A stretch of 64,000 nt of DNA from Balanoglossus misakiensis (taxonomy: Eukaryota > Hemichordata): the NCBI GenBank assembly GCA_040954595.2, contig JBECUI020000024.1, positions 620,001 through 684,000 on the forward strand, given 5' to 3'. The notes under the pieces were generated by a model. That model made no database searches and was not told the DNA's origin. It saw nothing but the letters and a program-made list of their open reading frames with translations. Each line of letters opens with the position of its first letter. Position 1 is the stretch's first letter. Positions 20,036 through 30,137 of this stretch are shown in pieces. The position numbers and the translations under genes were made by a program.

Positions 20036-22395
20036 CAAAAAGTACACAGTAAAACATCACAAATGACAAGACAGGGGTATCAGGAATCACACAAATCATA
20101 CTCAATGTTTTACTGAAGCCATTGCTGTAAGATTGCTGTAAGTAATGGCACTATTCAATGGTGTTAACACCACATAGCACAATGATGTACTGCACACATT
20201 CAAGTCACATACCTTTTTGAAGTATTAATAAACACTGATTCTATGAACTGTTAAAATTATTTTTTCTTACATCATCCCTGAATACCAAATTTCAAACAAA
20301 TTAGGCTAGTGCTTTCACATGTTAACACACAATGCATGGCACTGGACAATCATCCTATCCGATCTGAAACCTCAGTGTCACTTACCACAAAACTAAACAC
20401 GTCATCTACAAATGATTTACGAAACTAATTCGTACACGACACAATACACATTTGAGTGTGTTGATCTCTTAGTTTGTACATGATACTTTGCACTGATGTA
20501 CACCAACACTCACCTTGAGAACTCTTTGGTAGCCAAAACTGTCAAGAAAATAAACAAAACTTTTAAATTAAATCATTAAGTATAATTGTGTATTTAAACA
20601 AGTACATCAAGATATACACTTGCCTGCATAACACACACCTCTCAATAGCCATAATGTATCAATGTCGAGATGACATCACTCCAAGTACAAGATAGCGAAT
20701 GATGATTTTTTTACAATAACCCCACTACTTAAACAGGACAACAAATTACAATGAATTCACTATCAACCTTGTGATATTCAGAAAATCAATTCTTGGTCAC
20801 ATAAATTGTCCTGTCCACAAAATGGTTTCATGGCATCAAAATATGTTAACAAGTCAACTCTACTTTTCATGCTCCAACCAGATTTCATTGTCTATGTTTT
20901 TAACATGCCTGTCACGACTAGAAAGCATACACACTAAACAGAGTGGTCACCAGCATAATTTGGCCAATTCTATGCTTGTCCTCACATTCTTACGAACAAT
21001 TCAAATGTCAAATTATCTAGCAATGTTTCTGTTATGTACTCACACAGATTGTTCCATATTTGAAGCAAATAATTATCATAAACAAATTGATTACCCTGAT
21101 ATAAATTCCAATGAAAACCTTAAGGCTTTTGGTCATGTAAACATACAATATTAACAGAAAAAATAATGGAAAATACAATCCATTTTTACTACTGTTTATT
21201 TTTTGACAAATACATATAAGAGACATGGAAACTATTGAAGTACACATCCCAAAATAATATCCTACCACTGCTTGTACGTTTCATACACACGATACAAGAC
21301 CGATCGCCCGAATTCAGCAGATTCACTTGCCTAAAACCGTTTCTAAATAATCATATGTACCTGTATACACTCCAAAAATAAGCTTAATTTCAACTTGTAT
21401 GGAATGAAATAGAAACTCCGATGTACCCAGCCTCTGATGTTTCTATTCCTTCAAGCAAACTTCACCATCTTAACATATATACAATTTGCCAAAACATGCA
21501 TACAAACGAAACCCTTTCAGTATATAACGACAACCGCCATATTGGATGTCGCTCGACACGAAAATAAAAAAAGCCTGACAAAACTGCCATCGCCTCATAC
21601 ACAATTAAAATCACACTACCATTAGATAAAACACAACTACATAACCAATACCATCAACTCTTACACGTTCAAACCACCGATTCTGTCATTTATACTCATT
21701 AAAAATAACCACGAGAATATACACATATCCCACTAACCTATATTCAGCTGCTGAACAACAAGAGCACTTGATTCGTTTTCGGATGTGACTACGTGCAACA
21801 ACATACGCATCACCATCACATTCGCGTTGGGATTCAAGACAGTTTCAATATCTCAAGAAGCAATACAACGAGAAGACCTTCTCGGGATTTTATGCACATC
21901 CTGTTGGATATCGCTGCCAAATGTCCACAGATGATAAAACATGATACCAGAATGTTGTATTGGGGACAACCATCAAATGTTCCCGTGCCAGCGCCCTCTA
22001 TATTCTAGAAACCCTGGTATATCTCAAGAAACATTACCATTTTTAATTATTTTTAAAAGCAAAAGTAAGTTGTCATTTTATTTGTACAATTATTTCTCTA
22101 TATTAAACAAGTATACATAAACACTAAACATGTTTTGCCATGTTAACATAAATTTATGACCATTTTAAAATACTATATAGCTTATATTTATTAAAGTACA
22201 AATTCAGATGTTTTTCATTTTTAACCATTTCCACAATCAAAATGAAAAAAAAAATCGCATTAATAGTAGATTGGGTTATATTGGATATCATTATGTAAAA
22301 CTGAAGAGTCACTATGGCATGGAAACTACTGAGATATGTGGTAGAAAACCAAAATGCCCAACAAATATACACAGTGTGTGTTGTGTGTTAGATAG
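20036..22395. other. AT-rich spacer, no gene seen
   Basis: No supported exon, RNA or repeat unit. Short frames look like chance. 22330-22395 matches 24700-24750 in inverted orientation (both end in a CATA microsatellite). Confidence 0.5.
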
Positions 22396-22672
22396 GTACA
22401 TACATACATACATACATACATACATACATACATACATACATACATACATACATACATACATACATACATACATACATACATACATACATACATACATACA
22501 TACATGCATGCATGCATGCATGCATGCATGCATGCATGCATGCATGCATGCATGCATGCATGCATGCATGCATGCATGCATACATACATACATACATACA
22601 TACATACATACATACATACATACATACATACATACATACATACATACATACATACATACATACATACATACA
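22396..22672. repeat. (CATA)n-(CATG)n-(CATA)n microsatellite
   Basis: A perfect tetranucleotide run of about 277 bp. CATA runs at both ends flank a central CATG block at about 22504-22578. Every frame is open through it, so the long histidine/threonine/tyrosine or methionine/cysteine frames are artefacts. Confidence 0.97.
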
Positions 22673-23892
22673 TGCGCCCTGTATTGACCAAATACCGTCG
22701 TGCAAGCTCATGTACAAGCTATTTCTTTATGCCTGAACAAAAATTGACCAAATTCTACTGTTTATTATGATTCATTCTTCGAAACAATTCATCTTCTTGC
22801 CATATTTTATTTGTTCATATAACACATTTTGAAGAAAAGTTGTACAAAGACTACAATATACTAATGGGCTATATTCTCAAAACAGATATATTACCACAAA
22901 TACTACTAGGGATTGTGTAGTGGTTTCTTTCTCACTATAAGACATATGATATCTGATATCAACCATACAAACAATATCAATAACAAAAAGCATAAAACAC
23001 CAATTTATTTTATATAGCCTTATATTAATTTATTTCAATTGTGAAAATAGACACACATACAAAAAAAGAACAGAAAAACAATCACAGTATCTGGTTTATG
23101 AAATAAAAAAGACCAAACAAGCAATTGCTTCCGAAATAACATATTCCACATTCTGTCACAAATTGAGCAAATTCCAGTAAAATCAACCCCAAGGACCTAC
23201 ACACTAAATTTCAAAGTAATTGTACAAAGAATTTAACTAAACACAACTAAAATTGATCAAAAATTACACATTTCACCACAATTTACATAAACTCTACCAA
23301 CTTCACCCTAGGAACCTGCATACTAAATTTCAAAGTAATTGGCCCCGTGGTTTCAGTAAAGAAAAGTGACAGACAGTGACACCACTCACCCAATAAGACA
23401 ATCACCCAATCTAATAAGCTCAACATAACTGACAACACAGCTAAACAGTTCACCGACAATATAAATACAATTGTGTACATTTCACAAATGACAATATTAG
23501 CCTTTTAGTCACCTCTGACTCTAATGTAAAGTACATTATGGTAACTGTTAATTGAAATGTTTCTGGGAAATGTTTACTAAGGCTATTTAATATCTTCTAG
23601 TTTTTTTTTATAACACATGGTTTCTCTTGCAATTCCTCTTTCAGTAAACAGGATAAACTTTCTACACCATTACACTTATATGCTACTGCCAAATGGAAGT
23701 AATCTAATCCTGTAGTAGCTATAAAGCAGCATTGTCAGGGCCCAAGCAACATGATGAAAAAAGGTGAAAGCACAAGTTATAGTTACTCAAACTTTTACCA
23801 GAAAATTTTGATAGATCATATTGGTTCACGTCCAAGCAAATCGGACTTCTAACCATATTGGTTAGCTTACAATTTGATAAGTATATAAATTA
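22673..23892. repeat. Non-coding; shares a loose ~100-bp motif with 50.6 and 55 kb
   Basis: No gene. 23160-23350 contains repeated 'ctaaatttcaaagtaatt' words. Similar phrases ('aaattttaaagcaatctgac') recur at 50580-51010 and 54960-55480, suggesting a dispersed low-copy repeat. Confidence 0.4.
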
Positions 23893-24190
23893 AAGGGACC
23901 CTTTTCCATTAATTATGTTTGATGCAAGACACCATTTATGTTAATGTACATGTGGATATATAGTGAATCAACATTCAACAACACACACTGCTTGTAGACA
24001 CGAGAGTGAAAAATCTTGCCAAAATGAATAATTGGTCTTTACCATTTATTCATTTTGGGCGAGTTTTTACTGTCATATCCTACAAACGGGATGGAAGCTG
24101 TGTGTGGTCGAACGTTGATTCACTATATATCCACATTAACAGTCTCTTGTATCACACATAATTATTAAAAAAGGGCAGCAAAGAGACTTT
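23893..24190. mobile_element. Fold-back MITE (hairpin)
   Basis: 'cccttttccattaattatgt' at about 23898 faces 'acataattattaaaaaaggg' at about 24158. 'gtggatatatagtgaatcaa' at about 23952 faces its complement near 24118. The centre is near 24035. Half-copies lie at 35405-35560 and 37712-37830, in introns of the receptor gene. Confidence 0.8.
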
Positions 24191-24337
24191 CTGCCTTTAA
24201 TAAGCTAATAAAAGTGTTAGACTGCATTGGCTGCTCTATAATACCATATAGCAATGCAGTAACTCCTGTGGATGCCAATTTCTGACTCTCTGTTATTTCT
24301 CACATGCATTTGTGAATTTTTATTGAAATAAAAAAAC

Positions 24338-24525
24338 TGGTGTGTTGAATATGTCAGTGAGTGAATGTGCAATTGGACAGTGTGTTGGCAGTTAGTGGAG
24401 ATAAAACAATCCTCATGGTGTAATGGTTAACGCACTTGTCACTTTGTGATAAGGGATCCTGGTTCGATTCCTGGTGAGGATGATAAAAAAGGAGTCCATT
24501 TGCTGTGTGTTTTCCATGTATGTAT
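24338..24525 (-). repeat. Right arm of inverted pair with 19790-20035
   Basis: Reverse complement of 19860-20030, including the tRNA-like core. It runs directly into a TATG microsatellite. Confidence 0.8.
24409..24481 (+). tRNA. tRNA-like sequence (degenerate), right copy
   Basis: 73 nt. The acceptor stem ATCCTCA/TGAGGAT pairs fully, and the D stem GTGT/ACGC pairs. The anticodon arm CTTGT...ATAAG encloses 9 nt instead of 7. The T arm CCTGG-TTCGATT-CCTGG has one mismatch. The anticodon is not assignable. It is probably a tRNA-derived module of an element. Confidence 0.5.
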
Positions 24526-24658
24526 GTATGTATGTATGTATGTATGTATGTATGTATGTATGTATGTATGTATGCATGCATGCATGCATGCATGCATGCA
24601 TGCATGTATGTATGTATGTATGTATGTATGTATGTATGTATGTATGTATGTATGTATG

Positions 24659-24692
<34 letters not shown>

Positions 24693-24703
24693 TGTATGTA
24701 TGT
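24517..24703. repeat. (TATG)n-(TGCA)n-(TATG)n microsatellite
   Basis: About 187 bp, inverted counterpart of the run at 22396-22672, with a TGCA block at about 24572-24605 and one TATA interruption at 24660. Confidence 0.95.
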
Positions 24704-25009
24704 ACCTATCTAACACACAACACACACTGTGTATATTTAATTCCACAATGCTTGATACTAAAACTGTCCACAAAAAAACATTTGTTTATAACCCCTAAGT
24801 GCTTGTCTTCCACATTTACCTTCTCTTGGCATTTATTTCCACAGATGATGCAATACTGCTCGTCTCTTCATCCTGGTCTCTTGCGCTCCCCTTTTTACTC
24901 TCCCTGAATGCTGACAACACGTACCGTCTCATTGTTCAGTGGATATGCCTTGCTGTCATCTGCATCTGCTCCCTCAGTACCCCCTTCTCCCTGGCACAAT
25001 CATCCAAAT
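24704..25009. other. No gene seen
   Basis: A pyrimidine-rich stretch ending 'tttatttccacag' (24831-24844) resembles a splice acceptor. The sequence after it is open on + to about 25038 but has no recognisable domain. Confidence 0.3.
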
Positions 25010-25740
25010 ACTATCGCAGAGGGCGCTATACTATATGACGATCAACACAATATCATTCAGATAATCTTTGCACAGTGGGTAAATTAAGCATTTGGTTTTT
25101 CACGAGACTTTCATCAGTTGTACTAAAATGAAATGTGTCTACACTATACAAATGACAATGGCCTTCTAATTCAGAGACGTTGGGAAGGACTAGTGAGCAC
25201 ATACAGCAAATCAGAAGGCCCAAAATGGCAAAGTTGCATGATTACTAATGGGAAACAAAGAATACACAGGGTATATTTAATTCCACAGAGTGCTTGATAC
25301 TAAAATTATTGCTGTTTTACAATTGTGGCATTTACTGCTGATAATGAGGTTACCATAGATACAATTGGAATGGAACCGGACAGGGATAAACATATAAAGG
25401 CAAGGTTAACCCCCCACCCCCTACCACAGAGGGCGCTATACCGATCATCAAGTCAGTACCATTGACATAAATCTGTGCAGAGTGGGTAAATTAGGCATTT
25501 GGTTCTTCAGATTTTCATAAGTTGCACTAAAATGCTATGTGGCCCACTACAAGGACAAATAAGTCAAAAATGGCAAATTTGATATTTACTTTGAGGTTGA
25601 CATGGGGCAAAGGAGACAATACAAGAACACTGAAACTCAATTAGTGAAACACTAAAGTTGTACATGTACTTTATTTCTCTAACAAACTTAGAGAAAATTT
25701 ACATGGCCATCTTTTTACTCAGAGAACTGATGTTGAAAAG
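25010..25740 (-). repeat. Inverted 309-bp-type unit plus right arm of the 16.1-kb repeat
   Basis: 25015-25440 holds 'gagggcgctatac' at 25018 and 25429 and 'gtgcttgatactaaaatt', reverse-complement features of the 309-bp array. 25440-25735 is the reverse complement of 16074-16345. Confidence 0.75.
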
Positions 25741-25890
25741 AAAACAATGTTACATCATAAAATTGAAATCCTACATGTCACTAATTTCTGATTTTCACAA
25801 ATGTTCATAAAAAAACCTGTTCTCTGCAAACCTTACCCCCCCCCCTCATATTGTCGGTGCTTCTAATGTAACTCTCAATTTTTCCCTAAG

Positions 25891-25955
25891 GTGTTAAAAG
25901 AACCAAATGGTGATGATATGGTAGAAGGGATATTTGAGGGAATAGACATAGATGA
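25891..25955 (+). pseudogene. RPA-like gene exon 3, copy C
   Basis: 65 bp between acceptor 'tttttccctaag' and donor 'gtaagt', reading VLKEPNGDDMVEGIF and then EGIDID. The acidic peptide resembles a linker. The start sequence is shared with 14864 in copy B. Its phase does not match the best frame of the following exon, so the copy may be damaged or an exon may be missing. Confidence 0.45.
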
Positions 25956-26064
25956 GTAAGTATTAACTGCAGTACTTGCTTCCACCAATTTCCTATCATT
26001 TTGTGTACATGTTCACGTCTCTGTGTCTTACCAATCACATTCTGTCCTTTTTATTTTTTTCTAG

Positions 26065-26211
26065 AAGTGGCATCTTCTGTGTCAGACGGCAAATACTTAC
26101 AGTGTCCCACCTTATGCCAGACCTTGGGTACAGAGGAGGCCATATTAGAAAACCTGCCAATGCATGTACACTACTCTATCAATCAAGAAATGCAACAGTC
26201 ACAAAGATTGA
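26065..26211 (+). pseudogene. RPA-like gene exon 4, copy C
   Basis: 147 bp between 'ttttttctag' and 'gtaagtt'. The likely frame reads 'VASSVSDGKYLQCPTLCQTL' and 'EEAILENLPMHVHYS'. The 'KYLQCPTLCQ' piece recalls the cysteine pair at the start of the zinc ribbon in the C-terminal OB fold of RPA70, which is an inference. It is phase-compatible with the next exon at 26413. No counterpart was found in copies A or B. Confidence 0.4.
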
Positions 26212-26412
26212 GTAAGTTAACTAAACCAAAGCAATCTCCACCCTGCAACTTCCCCAGCACTTACTATCTGCATGCAAGTTGTGAACTTTTAATTTAGTAT
26301 TCATTACAGAAACATTTCAGTCCTACAATTCACATGCATCTTATTTTCTTCAACACCAACTTATACAAAATATGATTTAACCATCTTGTTCTCATTTCTC
26401 TCCAATGTACAG

Positions 26413-26470
26413 AAAGCAGTAGCCTGGATGGATTTACAGAGAGAGAGGCTAGTACACGGCACTCATGTGG
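26413..26470 (+). pseudogene. RPA-like gene exon 5, copy C (truncated by inversion)
   Basis: Starts after 'tctccaatgtacag' and reads 'KAVAWMDLQRERLVHGTHVD', matching 15970-16073. At about 26480-26500 it runs straight into the reverse complement of exon 2, so the original 3' end is lost. Confidence 0.5.
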
Positions 26471-26497
26471 ACATGCACTACCACATATCATATCTCA

Positions 26498-26670
26498 ACG
26501 GGACTTCGGTTGTCGCTGTAGTATTTAACCCAAGTTTAACTGTGACACCCACGTCCGTACATGGCAAGGTTTTCTCTCCCAAAAGTTTCAGTTTGGCATC
26601 CCAGTTACCATCAGTTGCGCTTTCTCCATGCCTTCTAAGTTGAATGCGATTTACCATCACCGGATTCATA
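26498..26670 (-). pseudogene. RPA-like OB-fold exon 2, copy C (degenerate)
   Basis: Nearly the same as copy B exon 2 but on the other strand, with the same internal loss of the 'LVINRY' region. B and C are therefore copies of one already-shortened exon. The acceptor 'tttgcaccacag' is kept at 26671-26682. Confidence 0.6.
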
Positions 26671-27123
26671 CTGTGGTGCAAAGACAATTAAAAACATCGA
26701 TTGTAAGTCATTTAGTAGTGATACCATTGTTACCAAACCTCGTTTTAAAATACATGTAATCTGTACTCAAAACTATCATTTTTTCTTTCTTTCTAGAATA
26801 TGACTTGTGAGCGAGTGCTGCGTTTAAATTGATACTGAGAATAAACACCGCTAATCGACAATAAAATCAACGTATTTTCAAATGCAAGTGAACGCATGGA
26901 GGCGGCCATATTGAATTTAGGTTACATCCTAAGACATTCCGACTGGGCTTCAGGTGGATTCGGGAAAGGTCTCTAAAACATAATCGGTCATCCGGTTTTG
27001 TATACTAAATTTCTAAAAATGAAGGACATGGGAGGTTAACATACCCACAATGACTACACACAAAAAAGGGCCCAGGCGTTTCGGGGTGCGATTGTTACGT
27101 ACCTTAGCTCCATCATCTGCAAC

Positions 27124-27358
27124 CAGCCAAGGCATGGCTGTGAAATTGCGCGTCATGGAGGATGTCGAGATCCGGAATTCCGCCAACGGGAAACTGTTTA
27201 GCGTGCCTTGTATGCAGCACGATGGCAACGTTCTGGAACTTAAATTCTGGAAAGAAAATCCGAAGTGGCTGAACAGATTATAGAAGGGAGAATACGTACA
27301 GCTCCGCAACTTTTCCACTGGAAGAGATAATACCATTTGCCTCTATGATAGAGCAAAG
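27124..27358 (+). pseudogene. RPA-like OB-fold exon 1, copy C (in-frame stop)
   Basis: Very close to copy A exon 1 from 'ccagccaaggc' to 'gatagagcaaag'. A TAG at 27281-27283 falls in the 'NRLQKGEY' stretch. At its 3' end it joins 'gccggggatgccattacgcc', the start of exon 1 in the opposite orientation. The two halves of exon 1 now face opposite ways. Confidence 0.65.
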
Positions 27359-27361
27359 GCC

Positions 27362-27765
27362 GGGGATGCCATTACGCCGTTAAACCTGAAATATAGATTG
27401 AGAGTGGATATTGTTTTACACAATTTTTGAACATTGAAGTAAAGTATTAGAATGATGGAGTCCGATAGAAAAAGTGAGTTGGTAATTTCGGCATCCGACT
27501 TCGTTATTAAAATGGAAAGATTTGCGATTTGAGATTCGGTTACCATTTGGAAGTTTGAAAGGAAATATTTCATTCAAGTACAGTGGCAACTACTGGATTA
27601 TGGAGAATATTTGAAATGTTGATGAACGGAGACCTATTAGAATCAATGAAAACCTACCTTTATTGGTGTTACGGTTACTACACCTGACAGACCGCTGGTC
27701 TGCGTCCGACCGATTTTGAGCTCCTAGCTCTTGTGGAGACATGCGGAGGTACAGCAGGTTTATTG
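27362..27765 (-). repeat. Repeat arm, third copy of 10805-11200
   Basis: Same orientation as 10805-11200 (shared 'cctgaaatatagattgagag' and 'ctcctagctcttgtggagac'). It contains the exon 1 start context on the minus strand. Confidence 0.75.
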
Positions 27766-27782
27766 TTTTTTTGTAAAACCAT

Positions 27783-29043
27783 AGTTAAACTCCAAAAATC
27801 TTCTTCTCCAGAACGAGCGATGACTGAGTCGCAAGATTCGGGGAGTATGGTCACTACACTGATGTCTATCAAGTTTGCAAAGAGCATTGTGATTGGTCGA
27901 AGATTATGGCGGCCATATTGGATTTTGTAAAAAACAGAGAAAAATTGAAATTCCTTTTTCTAGTCCAAAAATTGATAGCATACAAATTCTTTTTATGGAT
28001 ATCAATCGTCATGTGACTAAAATATATAACAATTTTTTGGCGATTTTTCACATGACCTTTGACCTAATTATCACGCGTTATTATTTCTGCATATCTAATT
28101 CCAGGCTAACCTATAGGGCTAGAGGTTTGGTTTTTGATGAATGTGGATTAGTGTGTGATCAAAATATTTTGCTACTTTTCATGACCCCTTTGACCTCTGC
28201 TGACCTCATTAATTATGCACATACCTAATTACAGGCGAACCAATAGAGCTAGAGTTTTGGTTTTTGTTGGACATGGACCAGTATGGGTAAAAAAAAATTG
28301 CCCAAATGTTGGGTGACCTCAGGTGACCTTTGACCTACTTCACCCTATTTCAGCAGCAAAAATACACACATCCTTGTTATGTCATGAGATAATACATCCG
28401 ATAGAAAATTCTGTTTCTTCTCATTCATACTGTGCATATATAATTCAAGATCAGCGCTTGGGCCCAACAATGCTGCTCGCAGCTTTAATTCTTCTTCTTC
28501 TTCTTCTTCCGAGAAATTCGGCCAGGTAGATCTGGAAAACCGCTGCACCTTGGGGGCTGAATCTTGGTAGGGTGATAGGGGCCAATGAGTAGACGTGCAG
28601 TGGCTCGTGAATATTTAATTAGTCACGTGACCTGGCGGCCATATTGCATTTCCTGACAATCGTTAAACGAGTCCTTCTCAAAAACTACTGGGCCGATCGA
28701 GTTCAAATTTGGTGTGCAGGTAGCCTACCTTCTGTCCATCATTTTACCCCATTGAAATCATGACGTCACACATAAAGTTTTTTTGCTACAATTGTTTTTC
28801 TGAAAAACTACTTAAAACTTTAAAAATCTTCTTCTCCAGAACCAGCGATTGCCGAGTCACAGGATTCGGGGTATGTGGTCACCTAACCTATTTTTATCAA
28901 GTTTGCGAAGCGCACTGTGATTGGTCGATCATTATGGCGGCCATGTTGGATTTTCGGAAAACCATTGAAAAATGAAAATTCTGCTTTGTAGCCAAAATGT
29001 TGACAGCACGTAAATTCTTTTTTTGGATATGAGTCATCATATG
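27783..29043 (+). repeat. Tandem duplication, period about 1.02 kb
   Basis: 27783-28018 and 28808-29043 share 'aaaatcttcttctccagaac', 'attgtgattggtcg' / 'actgtgattggtcg', 'ttatggcggccat' and 'acaaattctttttatggata'-like words. Between them, and again to about 29620, run 'tgacctttgaccta'-rich lines. A short (TTC)n lies at 28490-28510. Non-coding. Confidence 0.65.
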
Positions 29044-29936
29044 ACCGGAAGTTGTTACAATTTTTCGGGGCAATTTTGACATGACCTTTGACCCAGTTTT
29101 AAAACAACTAATTATATATGCATATCCCCATACCTCCTCTTGTAAAAGCACCACAGTCATGAATTTTGTGGACATGGGTACCAATGCTGCCAGGACATGA
29201 CACAACTATTTTGGTAATTTTGGCAATGACCCTTGACCTATTTCTAAAACATCATTTTTCTGCATATCTAATTCCAGGCTAACCAATAGGGCTAGAGGTC
29301 TGGTTTTAGTTGGACATGGCCCACTCTGGGGTCAACATTTTATGCCCAAATTTTGGGTGACCTTGGATGACCTTTGATCTAATTTCCCATATCTCAGCAT
29401 CCACAGCAGTTAGAGTCCTGACTTTTGGAGGGCCGATGGAGCAGATATGGAGTCTTACACAAGACCTCATTAATTATGCGCATACCTAATTCTAGGCGAA
29501 CCAATAGAGCTAGGTGTTTGGTTTTTGTTGGACCTAGACTAGTATGGGGTCCGATTTTTTTGCCCAAATTTGGGGTGACCTCTGGTGACCTTTGACCTAC
29601 TTTCCAATATCTTGGTATCCACAGCAGATACAGCCTTGGCATTTGCTTGTTACCATGGGAACCGCTTGTGCCCCGCCAACGCTGCTTGCAACTTTAATTG
29701 TATTTTGCATTTTCTCACGGTGGCGACCATATTCCTTTGCGGCGAAGATTTATTATTTGTCTGGTTTAAACTTGCATATGCACTCATACTTAGGGTTCAT
29801 AATACTTGTAGATAGTTCAGTGCATACTTCTGTATGGGCTAAAGGTGGTGCAGTTTGAAAAAAGTGTGATAATTTCCCAAAAGTACCAGCTGATGCACCG
29901 ATTTATGTCTAATCTCTGTTTTGAATTTCTTGGCAG
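29044..29936. repeat. 'tgacctttgacct'-rich repeat, no exon seen
   Basis: Two diverged sub-repeats (about 29070-29400 and 29400-29640) share 'aattctaggcgaaccaatag'-type phrases. Related sequence forms the fold-back at 51.5-52.7 kb. The upstream exons expected for the receptor gene were not found here. Confidence 0.45.
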
Positions 29937-30137
29937 CTTAACCCAAGTTGATAGTACCCTTCTTGTCCTGGACAGAAGTCTATCTGTCAGTACAAATGGT
30001 GTAACCGTATCAGTAGATGACAACTCGTGGCATAATGTTGTCATGGTAATTGAAGAAGGCATTGTGGCAGTTTACTTGAATGGTGTTGCAGTAACATCAC
30101 CCCTTCCATCCTGGACAGGTATCGATGACTCAGAAAA
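29937..30137 (+). CDS. Receptor exon 1 of those visible: pentraxin/LamG, first part
   Basis: Acceptor tttcttggcag, donor gtaagt. Encodes 'DNSWHNVVMVIEEGIVAVYL' followed by 'NGVAVTSPLPSW', the typical 'W-H..v.....g.v.lYvdG' hairpin of pentraxin-like jelly rolls. It starts in phase 2, so at least one coding exon precedes it. Confidence 0.8.

Noticed and set aside
22208-22717. Long open frames of His/Thr/Tyr/Ile or Met/Cys/Val/Tyr repeats on both strands
   Set aside because: They are translations of a perfect tetranucleotide microsatellite that has no stop in any frame.
24354-24907. Similar repetitive open frames near 24.5 kb
   Set aside because: Same reason: TATG/TGCA microsatellite.
24841-25038. 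Exon after 'tttatttccacag'
   Set aside because: It looks like an acceptor, but the following frame has no domain and runs into the inverted 309-bp repeat.
29845-29936. Start codon for the receptor at 29845
   Set aside because: The ATG lies before a good splice acceptor (tttcttggcag at 29926-29936) and would place a partial pentraxin fold without a signal peptide. An upstream exon is more likely.
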